A stretch of DNA of 64,000 nt, from assembly GCA_947561715.1 (NCBI GenBank), contig OX387198.1, forward strand, positions 62,001 to 126,000, written 5' to 3'. Shown here piece by piece: positions 12,401 to 24,384 of the stretch. The position numbers and the translations under genes are program-made. Every line of letters starts with the position of its first letter. Position 1 is the first letter of the stretch. This DNA is from Ascidia mentula (Eukaryota; Chordata; Ascidiacea; Phlebobranchia; Ascidiidae). Below the pieces are notes generated by a model. It saw only the letters and a program-made list of their open reading frames with translations, was not told the origin of the DNA and searched no databases.

Positions 12401-15400
12401 GCAAACGAACGGAGCCACTAGAGGACAGAGGTATGACGTCACCTCCTCCACCGACACGCAAGTAAGATCCCATAAACCGCAATACAAATTTGTGTTGAAA
12501 TAAACTCCGAGACAGCAAGAATCAAACTGTAGCAGTGACGTAACCGTTCAATAGTTGGAGTGAAGTTTCCACATGTTGTTGTGAGTTCCCTTTTGGATAA
12601 AGGTGTCCAACCTGGCCATAGAATCGTTCATACAGTTTCATACTCAACTAACCAGTGTGAAGATTTAAACAAGATTGACACTTTGCATTGTTAAGAACAT
12701 TAGACACTAATTCAAATTTGTGTCGCCAACTCATTCAATCAAGTAAAAAACATCGGAAATAATTGTTTTAGAGTTTGTGAAAATGAAAAGGTTTATATTG
12801 GGACTCAACAGCGCCCCCCGTGTCCGCGGTACCTCCACCCACTCAAAGCTTTCAGGTGTTTTGAACAAACCGGATCAACATGTGACAGTGGAATATCACT
12901 TTATACGGCCTATGACGTCGACAGTAATGACGTCATTCCAGTAAAGGCCAACGAACAGCACGTGTTAATGGAGTTAATGGGAATAAGTATGTGAGTTGGG
13001 GGCCGTGGTACGCGGGGCAATAAAAGTTTTTCTATTTCCAGGAGAGACTCAATTGTCCGATAATGAAGGTTCTGTTGCTCCCTCTAGCGACGCGTGTTGT
13101 CATGTGCGGAAAGCCCGCCAGGTGCCGCTCTTACATTTACAAGGATACTGGTAAAACTTTGTGCCTTGCATGACATCATAAATAAAATGATTACCTTTAA
13201 AGCTGTGACACAATGCTCCATAATGACATCAAAACCGCCAAACAGCTCGATGCTGATTGGTGGAGGAGACATGACGTGGCGTTGCTCGGTGTGCAACGAT
13301 GCGTGGACGAGTGTGTGAGGTCACGTGGTTTGATGGCACGTTCGAAGGAGGAAGCGATTGGTGCCCATGAGAAGTCATGCACGGTATTGTCAGGGTTGAC
13401 AAGACCGCCATCTAGCGTTAGGTGTTGTTGCAGGTATGCGGCGGAAGTGACGTATTCGGATCACAGCTGGTTACTCGCTACAGCGAAATGTTACCCGTTC
13501 TTTGGAGACCGACGATTCGGGAATTGGGGGAAAATTTAAAAAATTCAAGTTAGTTTGTGTTTTAACCAATCAAAAACCTCCATCGACATCTTACAACAGA
13601 TAAAGAGAAACATCGGATGAGCTTTTACCGACAGCTCATCCAATGTGCTGTGCAGTCGACCAGAACTATTTTATTCGCGCCCGACCTTCCGCCCAATCAG
13701 CTTGATAGTACAGGAGCTATTGTGACGTCATACCACGTAACAAAACTCGCTCATTTCCGCGAGATGATGAATTCCTTTAACAAACTGATGGACGAAGGTA
13801 AGAGTTGAAGTGATGGCTCGTTTGCACTCTTTCCCATTCATTTTGCAGTGTTGACACTAAAGCGGGAATTTCCCTCCAAATATCATGACATCACACAAGA
13901 ATTCGATACAGCGAGTAACGTTATGACAGGTACGTCCGTCAGCATTCTTTACATGGGTAGCAATACCAAACTTGATCCAAGTCACATTCGACACCAAATC
14001 ATTTCGTTTCACAAATTCTTGCAGACTTCGGTAATTCCGGCAAAGTAGCAAAGGAACAAACTATGTTCGACCTCGTGGTCAAGTTTATTGAGGTTTGTTG
14101 TGTTTGAAAACCTCCGATATTTGGTGAGTGATGAATTTTGACTTCAGACTAAACTTTGCGGAAGTGTTTTCGACTGCACGGAAGCGCTAGAGGCACCGTG
14201 GGAACTTCCGGTTCAAGAACAGCAGATGGCGGGAAAATTTTTGAACAAGCTCATCACTTCATTGGTAAATATCCAAACTTTACTGTAAAACTTTAAGGCT
14301 TTGCTTTGTTTTCAGCAATCGAAACCAGGTTGCGATTTACCGCTAGACGGCGCCCTGGAGTTCTGTTTGCGGGAATGTCTGAATGAAATTGTGAAAAATG
14401 CGAGCGACCAGACTTGCGTAATGCGAGCAATCGATCAATGCAACCAAGCGAAACAATATCTCGCCAATATTAGCGTTTTAACAAGGTTAGCGCACAATAA
14501 CCAACAAGATGTGGTCTGTGCGACGTAACAATTACATGTGTGACGCAGCCTGAGTGTACGGAGGTTGTTGCGGTTCAGTGAGGTTGTCGATAGTTCGATG
14601 AAGAACACGAGGGAGTTGATGAAAAGATGCTTGGAAGATCTGGATGACGTGGAGGAAGATGATTGGTGGAAAAAGATGGAGGGTGGGGATTGCAACGTAA
14701 TGACATGCAGAATGCTTATTAACGTTTATCGCAGCTACAAGCACCTCCTCTGTACGTGACCACATTTCCTCGCTTCTTCACACCGGACATGACGTCAGCA
14801 GTTGCACAATTGATGACGTGTTGATAGATTTCGAACGCATAAGAAACTGGATTCGTTTTGATATGAAACTTTCCAATAAGGAGTGTGACGCAATAAAGGA
14901 CCTCCGTGACGACATGGTAGATGACGTCATTAGGCGTCGTTTGGGTGATACAAAGCACGGCGGCTCGTATGACGTATGGACGGAATCGGAGGCGGCTCTT
15001 CGAGATGACGTCACTAACCTGATGGAGAATTCTGGTGACGAAAGACAAAACGTCAACATTTGGTCAAATTGGTCTGAAGAAGAAACAAATGATGATTCAT
15101 CTTCTACGTCACACGTTGAAACTACGTCATCAAATGAGGATGTTATGTTTCCAGATCTTAGCATGGGACCGCATGACGTTAAAAGTGACGAAATCAGCAC
15201 GGACCGAATAAGTTTCGTCACGTGTGCGTCAGATCTGGAAAAAAACCCAAAGCATGTGACGTTCTGCTTGGATGAAGACCCTCCAGCGCCATCTTGCGGC
15301 GGCGCTAAAGAAGAATTTATTGAGGATTTGAAACAAGCAGGAAAAGAAGAAACGGAAGTGGCGACTAAAGAGGCGCTCAAAACAAATACTGGAAGGGAAA

Positions 15401-16586
15401 TGTTAAAGGAAATATTCGGAGTAACTCTAACACCGTGAGTACTAGTTTCTTATTTATACTCTGTTTCATTTCTGAGATTTTCGCTACAGCAAACAAATGA
15501 CCGAAGCTTACCAATCAAACATCGCCACGTTGCTCAGCTTGTTTCCATCCAAATCAAAGTATTCTCACATCGGTTCATTCTTTGCTCAAACGTTGCTATT
15601 TGTTTTTTGTGGTGAGTGACAATGGGCAATGCAACTGCAACGTCAACATAAACGAATTTCTTTGCAGCTGGTTCAGTTGCATTCTCCTGTTTTTACGCCT
15701 TTACGGCGATTGGTCCAGCTGATCACGTGATATTAGGAGCTTTACCAATCGCCATCATTGTTTTCGGTTTGATAATTGAACCGTGCAAATGTGTAGTTGT
15801 GGTTTGGAGTCTGTTTATTAGCAGGTAGGTTTTGTAAGTTGGTCTTTAACTTACCAACAAGTTCCAGACTGCTTGATTATCTTGAAGTTGAATTGCTTCG
15901 ACTAATGTGTATTTAAAAAAGATCCCAAATATTTGATGTAATTTTCCTGTTTCAATTGTTCTTGAATTAAATTAAGTGGATGTCGAATCACATCAAGTTA
16001 ACATTTGGTACTCGTGTTTAGACGAAATCCAGTGTTTCCGGTTCATCCTCTCTTCATACAAACCGATCCAAAAATGTTGCAACGCTTGACTGCGCTCACA
16101 TCGAGTAACGAACGAGTAGAAAGGTCGGATGCCCATTGGTTGTCGAATGCAAACGATTACGATCGCGCGATCTATCAACAATACTGCAAGAACAAACGAA
16201 GGCCAGGTTTACCGCGCAAACGTCGGAGAAAAGTACCTGCGTTGGGTGGGAGTGACGTACCTATCGAGAAAGACGCAGCATCCTCTGGCGAGATAGACGA
16301 AGCCTTGTTTATCCCCCGCAAGGTGGCGCCACCACCTCAGCCACATTACCACGCGATGGCGGGCTTCAGGCGCACTGGGGTTGACTTGGGAGTTCATCGT
16401 CATCAACCTGATGGTGGTTTCAGAAGGGGTGGAGTCGATGTTGGGGGGGTTAGGAAGGGTGGAGTCGACAGGTCCAAGGGGGGTGGAGACGATGTAGGGG
16501 AAGGAAAGGGGGAAGACCCGGAAACCCCGAGGAGGACGAGGATAGTTTGGTGCAATTTGGTGCCGGAGGAGGAAAGAAATCAATAA
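6474..16586 (+). CDS. Polycystin-1-like membrane protein: PLAT, giant loop, no channel module
   Basis: Polycystin-1-family proteins have an ectodomain with a GPS, TM1, a PLAT domain, TM2-5 and a six-helix channel-like module. This gene begins at TM1 (ATG 6474; LQWITVASSLFLFAFLVACY). PLAT follows at about residues 50-165 (KRRWFLSSVTVQ, then KWYFPYHEWIEV). Next come the family motif EYHLWTS, TM2, and TM3 with a PVY motif (VVLGVYTSSIASLPVYAGEM). TM4-TM5 lie at 15570-15824 (LIIEPCKCVVVVWSLFISRR). Between TM3 and TM4 are about 1,700 residues with no recognised domain; human PKD1 has roughly 215. A basic Gly/His-rich tail then ends at TAA. Exons: 6474-6584, 6810-6927, 7012-7226, 7287-7419, 7651-7917, 7973-8041, 8142-8225, 8283-8401, 8457-8526, 8604-8790, 8843-8883 or 8887, 8963 or 8971-9066, 9138-9196, 9256-9359, 9416-9565, 9628-9816, 9875-9985, 10034-10091, 10141-10214, 10301-10436, 10489-10655, 10707-10853, 10922-11042, 11098-11476, 11528-11946, 12001-12032, 12123-12287, 12340-12430, 12774-12986, 13042-13121, about 13246-13383, 13434-13548, 13600-13797, 13849-13929, 14025-14092, 14148-14264, 14316-14485, 14549-14682, 14735-15434, 15490-15611, 15668-15824, 16022-16586. 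About 2,260 residues. The 8883-8971 junction and the 13246 start are uncertain. Confidence 0.8.
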
Positions 16587-16587
16587 A
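16582..16587 (+). terminator. Poly(A) signal overlapping the polycystin-like stop codon
   Basis: AATAAA contains the TAA stop (16584-16586) of the upstream reading frame. If it is used, the 3' UTR is only about 15-30 nt. No other AATAAA lies before the converging tetraspanin gene. Confidence 0.6.
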
Positions 16588-16635
16588 AAAACATAAACAT
16601 GATTGTTGCACGGTTGAAACTTTCCACGGCATAAA

Positions 16636-16641
16636 TTTATT
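16636..16641 (-). terminator. Poly(A) signal of the tetraspanin gene
   Basis: AATAAA on the minus strand, about 30 nt after the tetraspanin stop codon. It predicts cleavage near 16615, almost touching the 3' end of the opposing gene. Confidence 0.7.
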
Positions 16642-16669
16642 ACATACGAAGAGTAAATTTAAAAACGTT

Positions 16670-18281
16670 CTATTCTTGCACACACACTTGGTCCAAGGAA
16701 AATTTTGTGGCCACCGATTCTCTGTCATCATGAAGCATTGCAGCTTCTAATTGTCGAACTGTACAAAAGTGAACCGCCTGCAAGAGTCCAACATTTAGCG
16801 ATTGTTTGTAATTAAACTAAAAAGTTTGTGAGTGTGACAAACTGAGGTATAGGAATGTGCCGGACCGAATATTTAAAAAGTGGATCTATTTCAATATTTG
16901 ACTGAAGTATATTATAGTTTAATTGCGTTGGTCTATTGCATAAGACACTTTATGTAGTAAACTGTACCTCAATAACAGCAAGAATAGCAGCAACCGCAGC
17001 GGTCAGAAGAAAACTATTGGATAAAAACTTCTCCACTTTCTCTTTGCAACCCTAAAATCGAGAGATCAGTATCACGTGACCGTAGTATTCTCGTGCTTAC
17101 TTCGCTGTAACGAGCAGGGTTGGCTTCTGTGTTGAATTGACAGTTCGCCAGATCAACAAAATTGTTACGATTCTCCCTAGTGCAGCAACTTGAAGGCCAT
17201 TGGGTCACTTCAATGCATCAATTATAACTTAAATGCTAAATATATCAATGGATATTAACGAAGCTGTGGACAATGACCACAGATAAATAGATTATGTATT
17301 TTGAAAATATGGGACGCCTCTTATATCTTGTATGTACCAAACGTATAATTTTTTAAAGTAAAAAGAAACGAACCGTTATTGTCCCTCCAATATTTGGCGC
17401 CTTTAATTTCGACGTCATCCTCAGTTATTCCAATATAAGCATTTGAATAATCCAGGTGGCCGTTAGGTGTCGCTATTCCACAACAGTGCAGCTGTAAAAT
17501 ATGCTTGTGTGACATCGCCACCCGCACTAGCCGAGCATAATTCTTACGTCACTCTGTATATGGTTCCAGAATAACGACACGGGGTCAGTTCCATTGTCTC
17601 CATTATAAGACATGATGAAGGTGTTGTGTAGTTGATGGGGTATATCTGCCTTGACCTTTATTTGAAGAAATCTAGAAAACTTTCCAACCAAAGTTAGCTT
17701 TAATAAGCATACCTTGCTTTCCAGCCAAATTCCCAAGGTTGCCACGCCAACCAGCAAAACAAACAGGACCACAAGGAATAGAAAAAACTGTTACACAATA
17801 AATAGTTGAATTTAAATTGACAGTTAGTTGTATTTGCGTAACAACAGATTTCGCCACTCTTATATCTACTAAGCACACCTAACGCTTCCAGACACAAAAA
17901 GCGTCAAATCCAGATCCGTTTGCGTCGAAATAGTTTGTGATGTTAACAGATAAGAGTAAAATACTGAAAACAGCTCTTGTTTGACTTTAACCTCACAAGA
18001 AAACCAAATCACTGACTTGTAGATAGAAACAGAATCCTCACCATGCCCAGTACATATTTGCTATTTGAAACCGCCCCACAGCAACCTATAACGGACAACA
18101 TTATCGTGGCCGCTCCAGCTGCAACAAACACCAGTGTTGACGTCATAATGTAATGATTGGTTGATGACGTGGTAGCAAATGAAAGCAGGTTGATATTGGC
18201 TGGAACCCATCTGAACCAAATCCCAACGCAGAGCAACAAAATACCCAAAGCCTGAAGTACATTTGAAAGTTGAATAACCAT
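16670..18281 (-). CDS. Tetraspanin with six-cysteine large extracellular loop
   Basis: Tetraspanins organise membrane protein microdomains. Seven exons join in phase to give 279 residues: 18281-18042, 17787-17713, 17655-17548, 17491-17374, 17207-17101, 17051-16968, 16777-16670. TM1 contains ALGILLLCVGIWFRW. TM2 ends in the family motif GCCGAV, and TM3 reads FLVVLFVLLVGVATLGIW. The large loop carries HCCG (residues 143-146), SSCC (186-189), NC and GC, which makes six cysteines. TM4 is FLLTAAVAAILAVIE, followed by a 36-residue tail ending CVQE. The loop has an N-glycosylation motif NGT. The start is the least certain part: the ATG at 18281 gives a very short cytosolic N-terminus, and an extra 5' exon (18366-18295, ending at a GTAAGT donor) is also possible. 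The family call is secure, the subfamily is not known. Confidence 0.9.
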
Positions 18282-18938
18282 CCAGTTGACTTACAGCCTG
18301 CGTATGTTTACATGCTTTTAAAATAACATGTTGACCAAATTGAACAGGAAGTTTTAAGAACAACATGAAGTGTGCTTGATAGGGCGACTAAAAGCATCTT
18401 TTGCCCATAACTGTACGTGCCAAGAATTTCACCATTACAACAATTTTGACAAAGAACTTACAAAGAAAAGTGTGTTGGAGACGACGAGTGTATACCTTGC
18501 ACAGCTAACACATCCTGCCCTCAAATCTCCATCAGTCGAACTGACGCTAAATTACAACTGATTAAAACATTAACAAACCCCATATGAAACCCCATATGAA
18601 ACACACCTTTTCAAGCTTTTGTCCTCGGACATTTCTTATTTTGATTATCAACAAAAGCAATCTAAATACATTTAAAGCTAGTTTTGTTGTTGTCTGGTAC
18701 ACAATTGTGATGTAACAAGGTAAACAGTTGATAAAATTTACCCAATACTTACAAGAACATAAATTATTTTGATATTTTTTATTTATTTCAAATTTGAAAA
18801 ATGCGTGAATTAATTATTTTTTGAAAACCTGACAATTCAATCAACACAACAGTAGACGAGTATATTTAACCATTCGACAAAAAGTAAACAAACCACATAT
18901 TTAATATGAGGCCACACTGGAAATATTGACGCAACAGT
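18282..18938. other. Intergenic region between homeobox and tetraspanin genes
   Basis: About 650 bp that should hold the 3' UTR of the homeobox gene and the promoter of the tetraspanin gene, both on the minus strand. It includes a short direct duplication near 18577-18600 (CCCCATATGAAA twice). No coding signal was found apart from the possible tetraspanin leader exon. Confidence 0.5.
18782..18787 (-). terminator. Poly(A) signal of the ISX-like homeobox gene
   Basis: AATAAA on the minus strand inside an AATAAATAAA run, about 150 nt beyond the predicted stop codon of the homeobox gene. Confidence 0.5.
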
Positions 18939-20362
18939 TCATCTTATATTTCCATCAAAAAAGGTGTTCGGTGATAATATTTCGGACGCTGCATTGTCAG
19001 GAAGCATAAAGGGAGCGGTAAAAATCGATGGCGTCATGTTCAATGACGAACTTTTGGGTTTTGTGACGAAACTGTAATTAGGAGGAAACATTCCCGATAA
19101 TTTTAGTGACGTTAAGGACAGTAGATTTGGGGGAATTCCCAATGACATCATGGCGGTAAGTGCTGCGGTGGGCAAGAGGGGAAATCCCGAATATGTGATG
19201 GGATGAAATGGGTAACTGCTGCTGGTTGGTGTGGGAAGGGAAGATTCGTTTGTTACGTCACAGATAGCAACTGTTCGCTCGCTATCGTTCGAGGTATGTC
19301 GGACACGAGGTGGCGCCGTCGACTCTTCATCCTAAACCAAGGTTTATTACATCATAATCATTTGAATTACAAAACGGTTGTCACAATATTCACCATAACT
19401 GAAAATTTATTGAATATGTCCTAAATTTACTCAGAATTTACTAAAATCTTTGTCTACCCTTGATTTAATGATGTAATCAGCTTTAGGAGCTGGGACCACG
19501 TCAACTTCGGTTAAATCTTGCAATCCACCGAATTTACTCAATTTTTCCGATTTCCTCCATTTCGCTCGACGGTTTTGAAACCAGATCTGGTCGAAAAATA
19601 AACAATTGAATATTTGCCCAAACTTTACGCAACAAACAGTTCGGAATAACTTTTATTGTATTTTAAATGCTTTATGTCTTTAAAATTAAAATGAATATCA
19701 CGAGGTTGTAAACGCTTAACGCAGTGGTACGGGAAACTCCCTAATACTTCAGAAGTAGACTTGTCTTTCACTCAAATAGTTATTGAAGATTTAGAAACAT
19801 ACACAACATGTCATTATTGTTTACTTCCGTTAACGAGAAAATTAAAAATTTGTTGCAAAAAAACGTGCTCAAGGAACATTTATATTTTGTGGAAATGCAG
19901 CTTAACATATTTGACAAAACACTTTCATTCTGTGCAGTTTACCAACAAGCAAATAAACCAAACTTGTCAGTACTTGAATTCTAGCCTCAGGTAAATTGAT
20001 TCTCGCGGCGAGTTTGTCTCTTGTCCCGATGTCGGGGTAGTGAGTTGTATTAAAAACTTTCTCCAATTCGCTGATTTGGAACGGATCAAAAGTTGTCCTT
20101 GACCTTCGTTTGCCCTTCTGCGGTACGGTTTGGGGAGGTTTGCCCGCTTCGCTTATGGGGGAAATCGAATCTCCCTCAAACGATTCCAGAATTCCTGTTT
20201 TCATGAAAAAAACATCCAGCGGTCGAAAGAACACAATATTATCACGTCAGCTTAAATAAACAACTTTTATTTCCATTGTTGTAAAGATAACACGTCACAA
20301 TAACAACAACAATCACCTCTCGAATTTATGAAAGGTGAAAATTTAGAATCTTCTTGAGTCAT
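18939..20362 (-). CDS. Paired-class homeodomain transcription factor, ISX-like
   Basis: Sequence-specific DNA-binding regulator. In vertebrates ISX is an intestinal homeobox factor; that role here is only inferred. Four exons: 20362-20317, 20194-19974, 19586-19442, 19162-18939, giving 211 residues. The homeodomain spans residues 44-103, with [39 protein letters not shown] and [16 protein letters not shown]. Position 50 is Gln. The [23 protein letters not shown] block and the Leu/Gly stretch after it resemble human ISX more than other paired-class factors I can recall. The third exon can also be read without splicing to a stop at 19433-19431. The model splicing to 19162 adds a hydrophobic, Pro-rich C-terminus with good codon continuity and a strong acceptor, so I prefer it. 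Confidence 0.85.
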
Positions 20363-23104
20363 TCTGATCTTTCTGGAACCTCAGGCGCCGACAAACTCCA
20401 CTATTTTGTCCCCAACATTCCCGCGGGCCGCGTTTTATGAAACCATTGTTTGCTCATTGTGTGATCACAAACCGTAAATCACCTCAACACGACACAACCA
20501 ACCGATCATGGAGTCAATATAACGAGCGAATATGGTTGCGTATTCCAGTGATTAATAACATTGAGAGAATAGTGTGGGATGTGGAACTAATTAAAGACAA
20601 TTGAAATTATCCCTTTCACCAAACGGAATGTGGTGCCTAAAAGCTTGAGTTTTTGGTTGAGAGTTTTGAAAAGATGTTTTACAAAAACTCTGTCTGTTGC
20701 ATGTTTAGAAAGTTACTACAATCAATAAATGGTGTATTTATGAATTTTAGACAAAAATACCTGGCGATCAATATTGAGGAAAAATGAGTAGTTAGAATAT
20801 GAACTGACTCCACATTAATATCGTCGACAGGTTTCAGCACACAAGAAAATAAAAACGTATTATGTCATGCAACATGATGTCATATAATAGTTTGGGTTGA
20901 TGGACGTGGAAGATGTAGCAAAGTTGATTTGCAGACTAACGGTCAATCGATATTAAATCACGCATCGTCTGCGCAGTTCTTGATTCTGTTTCCCTCGTGT
21001 AAAGTTACCGGGCAACGTGCTGTACATTGGTTGCCCCACTAATTCGATTAGGAATTATCTTTATTTACGGCAACATTTACTCATGTATTTGTTCTAGAGA
21101 AGACCATGGATACAATGTACACAGGCAAACCTACATGTTTGATGACAGGTTTTACGTAAATCACAATATCGGACAACATCAGAGAAACCACAGACACAAT
21201 TTCTAAATACTCTGTATTGAAACCCGTGACTACTTTGGGTCAGGCTGAGTTACAACTATGATCTTTACAAGCCGACACAAGATTTATTCGTAAATGATGA
21301 AAGCGATTTGCAGTTTGAACACTTAACCCATATGAAGTTGTGTCTAAAGAGTTCGTAGTCAAAGTGGCACAAACTGTTCAACGAACTTTTTAATTGAAAT
21401 CTTTTGGATCAAATAAACCGGTTTAATATCGACCACCAGTTGTGACTGAGAGTCACTTTAATGAATTGCTGCATGTCTATTATGACGTAACAAAGCTGAT
21501 TCCCGTGGGAAAGTTGGACCCGCGATCACTTGGCAACGCGATTACTGCGTTCCCATCATCCGATTATATGTTTGCGGCGACAAACTGCCAAATTTCATTA
21601 TGTCGTCATAATTAGAGCGCGATGGGGAACCTGTTTGGACTTGTTGCGAAAAGCCAGTCACGGTTATTGCGTAATTCAACGTAACAATGAAATGTGGTGC
21701 GTCACAATGGGGTGATTGTGATGAAAGTCCAGAGACAAATTAATTTGTTTTCAGAGCTTATTAAAAATCGATTTGTCGAAGAACGTTTGATCAGAACTTG
21801 TTTAATTCCCGATTACAATTCGTTACTTCTTTACCCGGACCACGTGACTTTATATGACCAATGAAAACGTTGCTTTATTTGCAGAGTTTAGACACCGATG
21901 AAATTGTTTTTTGTTCTGCCCGGATTTATTTTGCAAAGTTTACGATGAGTTTGCGGCTGAGTTTACAACCGGTTTACTGCGACAAAAACATAATGACAAT
22001 AAATTGCTGCGAGGAAATCTAATCAAAACGTTACGACCGCTGTTTACGATGCCCCGTTATTAACTGCAATCAAATTTACATCGTTACGACCGGGGCTGGT
22101 GACCTCTTTGTCGTAAGCACAGTTTGGAAAAAGCACCACAGTGTTTTGAAGGTCATCACGCAATGCAGTTTTTATGCAGGGAAAGGTCAAACATGGTGCG
22201 AATTCACCTTCTTCGAACTAAAGTTTAGCAATTTAAGATTTGTTTTTCGAAACTCTTTTTAACCTTTTAAGGTCTTCGACTATTTTCTCCCATAATAACC
22301 ATCCAGACACACAAACATATATTTAAATTACTCTCAAGTTGTTTTAGTATTGCTTTAAGGTTGGGGGCATTGGTTGTCAATCAGCATCGAATATCTCTGT
22401 GTTTGGACTTTTAAGCATAGCCAACTTGGACACCATGCATCCTCGGCGCACAATATTCTGGCTTGGGTTCCAGCTGGTTTTTCACCGCTTGAAAAACTTC
22501 CAGCACAAAACGTTGCGGAGTAAAAGTTTCTCTCAACAAATGTAAAAAAATTACCGCCGTCGCTCGTATTTCATTCCGGCTGTGATGATCCAGAGTTAAC
22601 ACAATTACAACAACGTCGATCAGTTTAACGAGCAAACCGCCTCTGCACAAACTTTACGAGCAAACCTTATGTTGACTGTGGAGCTTAATACCAACCCGTA
22701 CCGACTATCCCGGCCATAACTCGGTTAATTATATTCGAAACCACACAACCTGGATCTTTACGAGCAAAACACCCTCGTAACATTTTGCCCCAAGGTGAAC
22801 TTTGACCCCAGAAACAAGAAAGATATTTGGAAGTGAGGTCACGTGTCAGACGGTTTGTGTGGGAAAACTTAATGATATTGACATCATCAGCAACCAAGTA
22901 GAAAAAATGTTATTCATTATTGGCAACCAAGTGTTTCTCCTCCAGCCAAATATCAAAAGACATTTGGACTACAGATGTACAACATCAACTGCACACACCA
23001 TGCGTAATTTAAATTGTTTTTCACTGGATAGCAAACCAGAAAGTAAACAATCTGTTGTTCATAGAGTGGGTGATTAACTTGTTCCGTCAACCACCCAACC
23101 TTCG
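20363..23104. other. Long non-coding stretch upstream of the homeobox gene
   Basis: About 2.7 kb between the ISX-like start codon and the end of NAA20. I see no exon with family similarity and no consistent splice pattern. Isolated short open frames (for example around 22411-22650 and 22802-23077) have no supporting features. By position this is the likely cis-regulatory region of the homeobox gene, but that is inference only. Confidence 0.5.
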
Positions 23105-24384
23105 CTACTGTGTTATTTCTTCAGGGGTTATCACACTTTTTTCCGATACTATCGATGATTTGTTGATGTCCCACACGGTCGGTTTCCTCATATCAAATGC
23201 ATCTTCACTGCTGTCTTCATTTGCCGATGAATAATAATCCAACACAGTTCTAAAAACAACACAACAAGGAGCCTGAAGTTACTTGCATTAAAATAGATAA
23301 ACAAAGAATTTGACTCACAGCGCAGACAAAATGCAGTTTTGCAGGATTCAGCCTGACAGCTTTATCAACAAACATTTTAAGGTTGAATGCTTAGTGACTG
23401 TATCAAGTCATTCAAGAGCAGGACGGATACAGACTCTATGTTATCAGAATTATCTTTGATTCTCTGTCATTAATTTCAGTTCCCAGGTGAATTTACTCAG
23501 AATGAGACTGTGTCTTCATTACAATGTAGCAATATAAATGATATCTACATTATGGGTATGCTTGTATCAAAACTGTTAAATTGTTGCTTGTTCAGCACTT
23601 TTAAAAACAATATAACAGGATTTTTACCTGTAAACAACATATCCCAATTTCTTGTACATTTTTACGGCAACTTGGTTGGATTTTCTCACGTACAAATCAA
23701 CAAACAAAGCCCTCTTCTTCTCTGAGACTTCTTCCAACTTGTTCATTAGTTCAGCAGCAAGATGGAGTCTTCTGTATTCCCCAGCTACCGATAGAGCTGT
23801 CACATGACCATGCCAATTGTCAGAAGTCCTGCCCTCCACCTAAACAAAGATGAAATATTAATCCAAAATTCATCCACTAGAGACAGATCAGCAGTAAAAG
23901 TAATACCATAGTAAAAACCAAAAATGGTGAATTTATGTATTTCTTGTCAATCACTCAGACTATGTCAAAACCAATTTGTTCCTGCCCAACTTAGCAGAAT
24001 GTTATAACAATTTGTGACCAGAAAATATTCATTACATTAGTAAAATTATTTAGCCACAAAAAATAATTCTCAATCTTACATTTAACACAAACGATTTTAT
24101 TGTTAAACTACAAATTATCATTGGGTCGTATTGCAGCAATACATATCAAACATACAATAAAAACCGTTTCAGGCAATTGCAATACAGAAAACATTTAGTT
24201 ATACTTTTCCCATTATGTAGCCCATCATTTCTCCAGTTGGCGACTCGGCCACCATGAAATACTCGGGCCATTTTGCCAAATATTGGAGGTAAAATCCGAT
24301 TGCGTAGGTTTCTGTCAACGGGTCAAGGTTAACTCGGTTAAACCGAAGCATATCTTGACAGGTAAATGGACGATATAGTGTCAT
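23105..24384 (-). CDS. NAA20: NAA20, catalytic subunit of N-terminal acetyltransferase B
   Basis: NatB acetylates nascent proteins starting Met-Asp, Met-Glu, Met-Asn or Met-Gln, with NAA25 as the ribosome-anchoring partner. Three exons, 24384-24205, 23839-23628 and 23249-23105, give 178 residues, the same length as human NAA20. The N-terminus MTLYRPFTCQDMLRFNRVN and the blocks LDPLTETY, FYLQYLAKWPEYF and GYIMGK are nearly the human sequence. The GNAT acetyl-CoA-binding motif region HVTALSVAGEYRRLHLAAEL and the substrate-site block FVDLYVRKSNQVAVKMYKKL are intact. The start is fixed by the human-like N-terminus. A divergent promoter is shared with HGH1. Confidence 0.96.
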
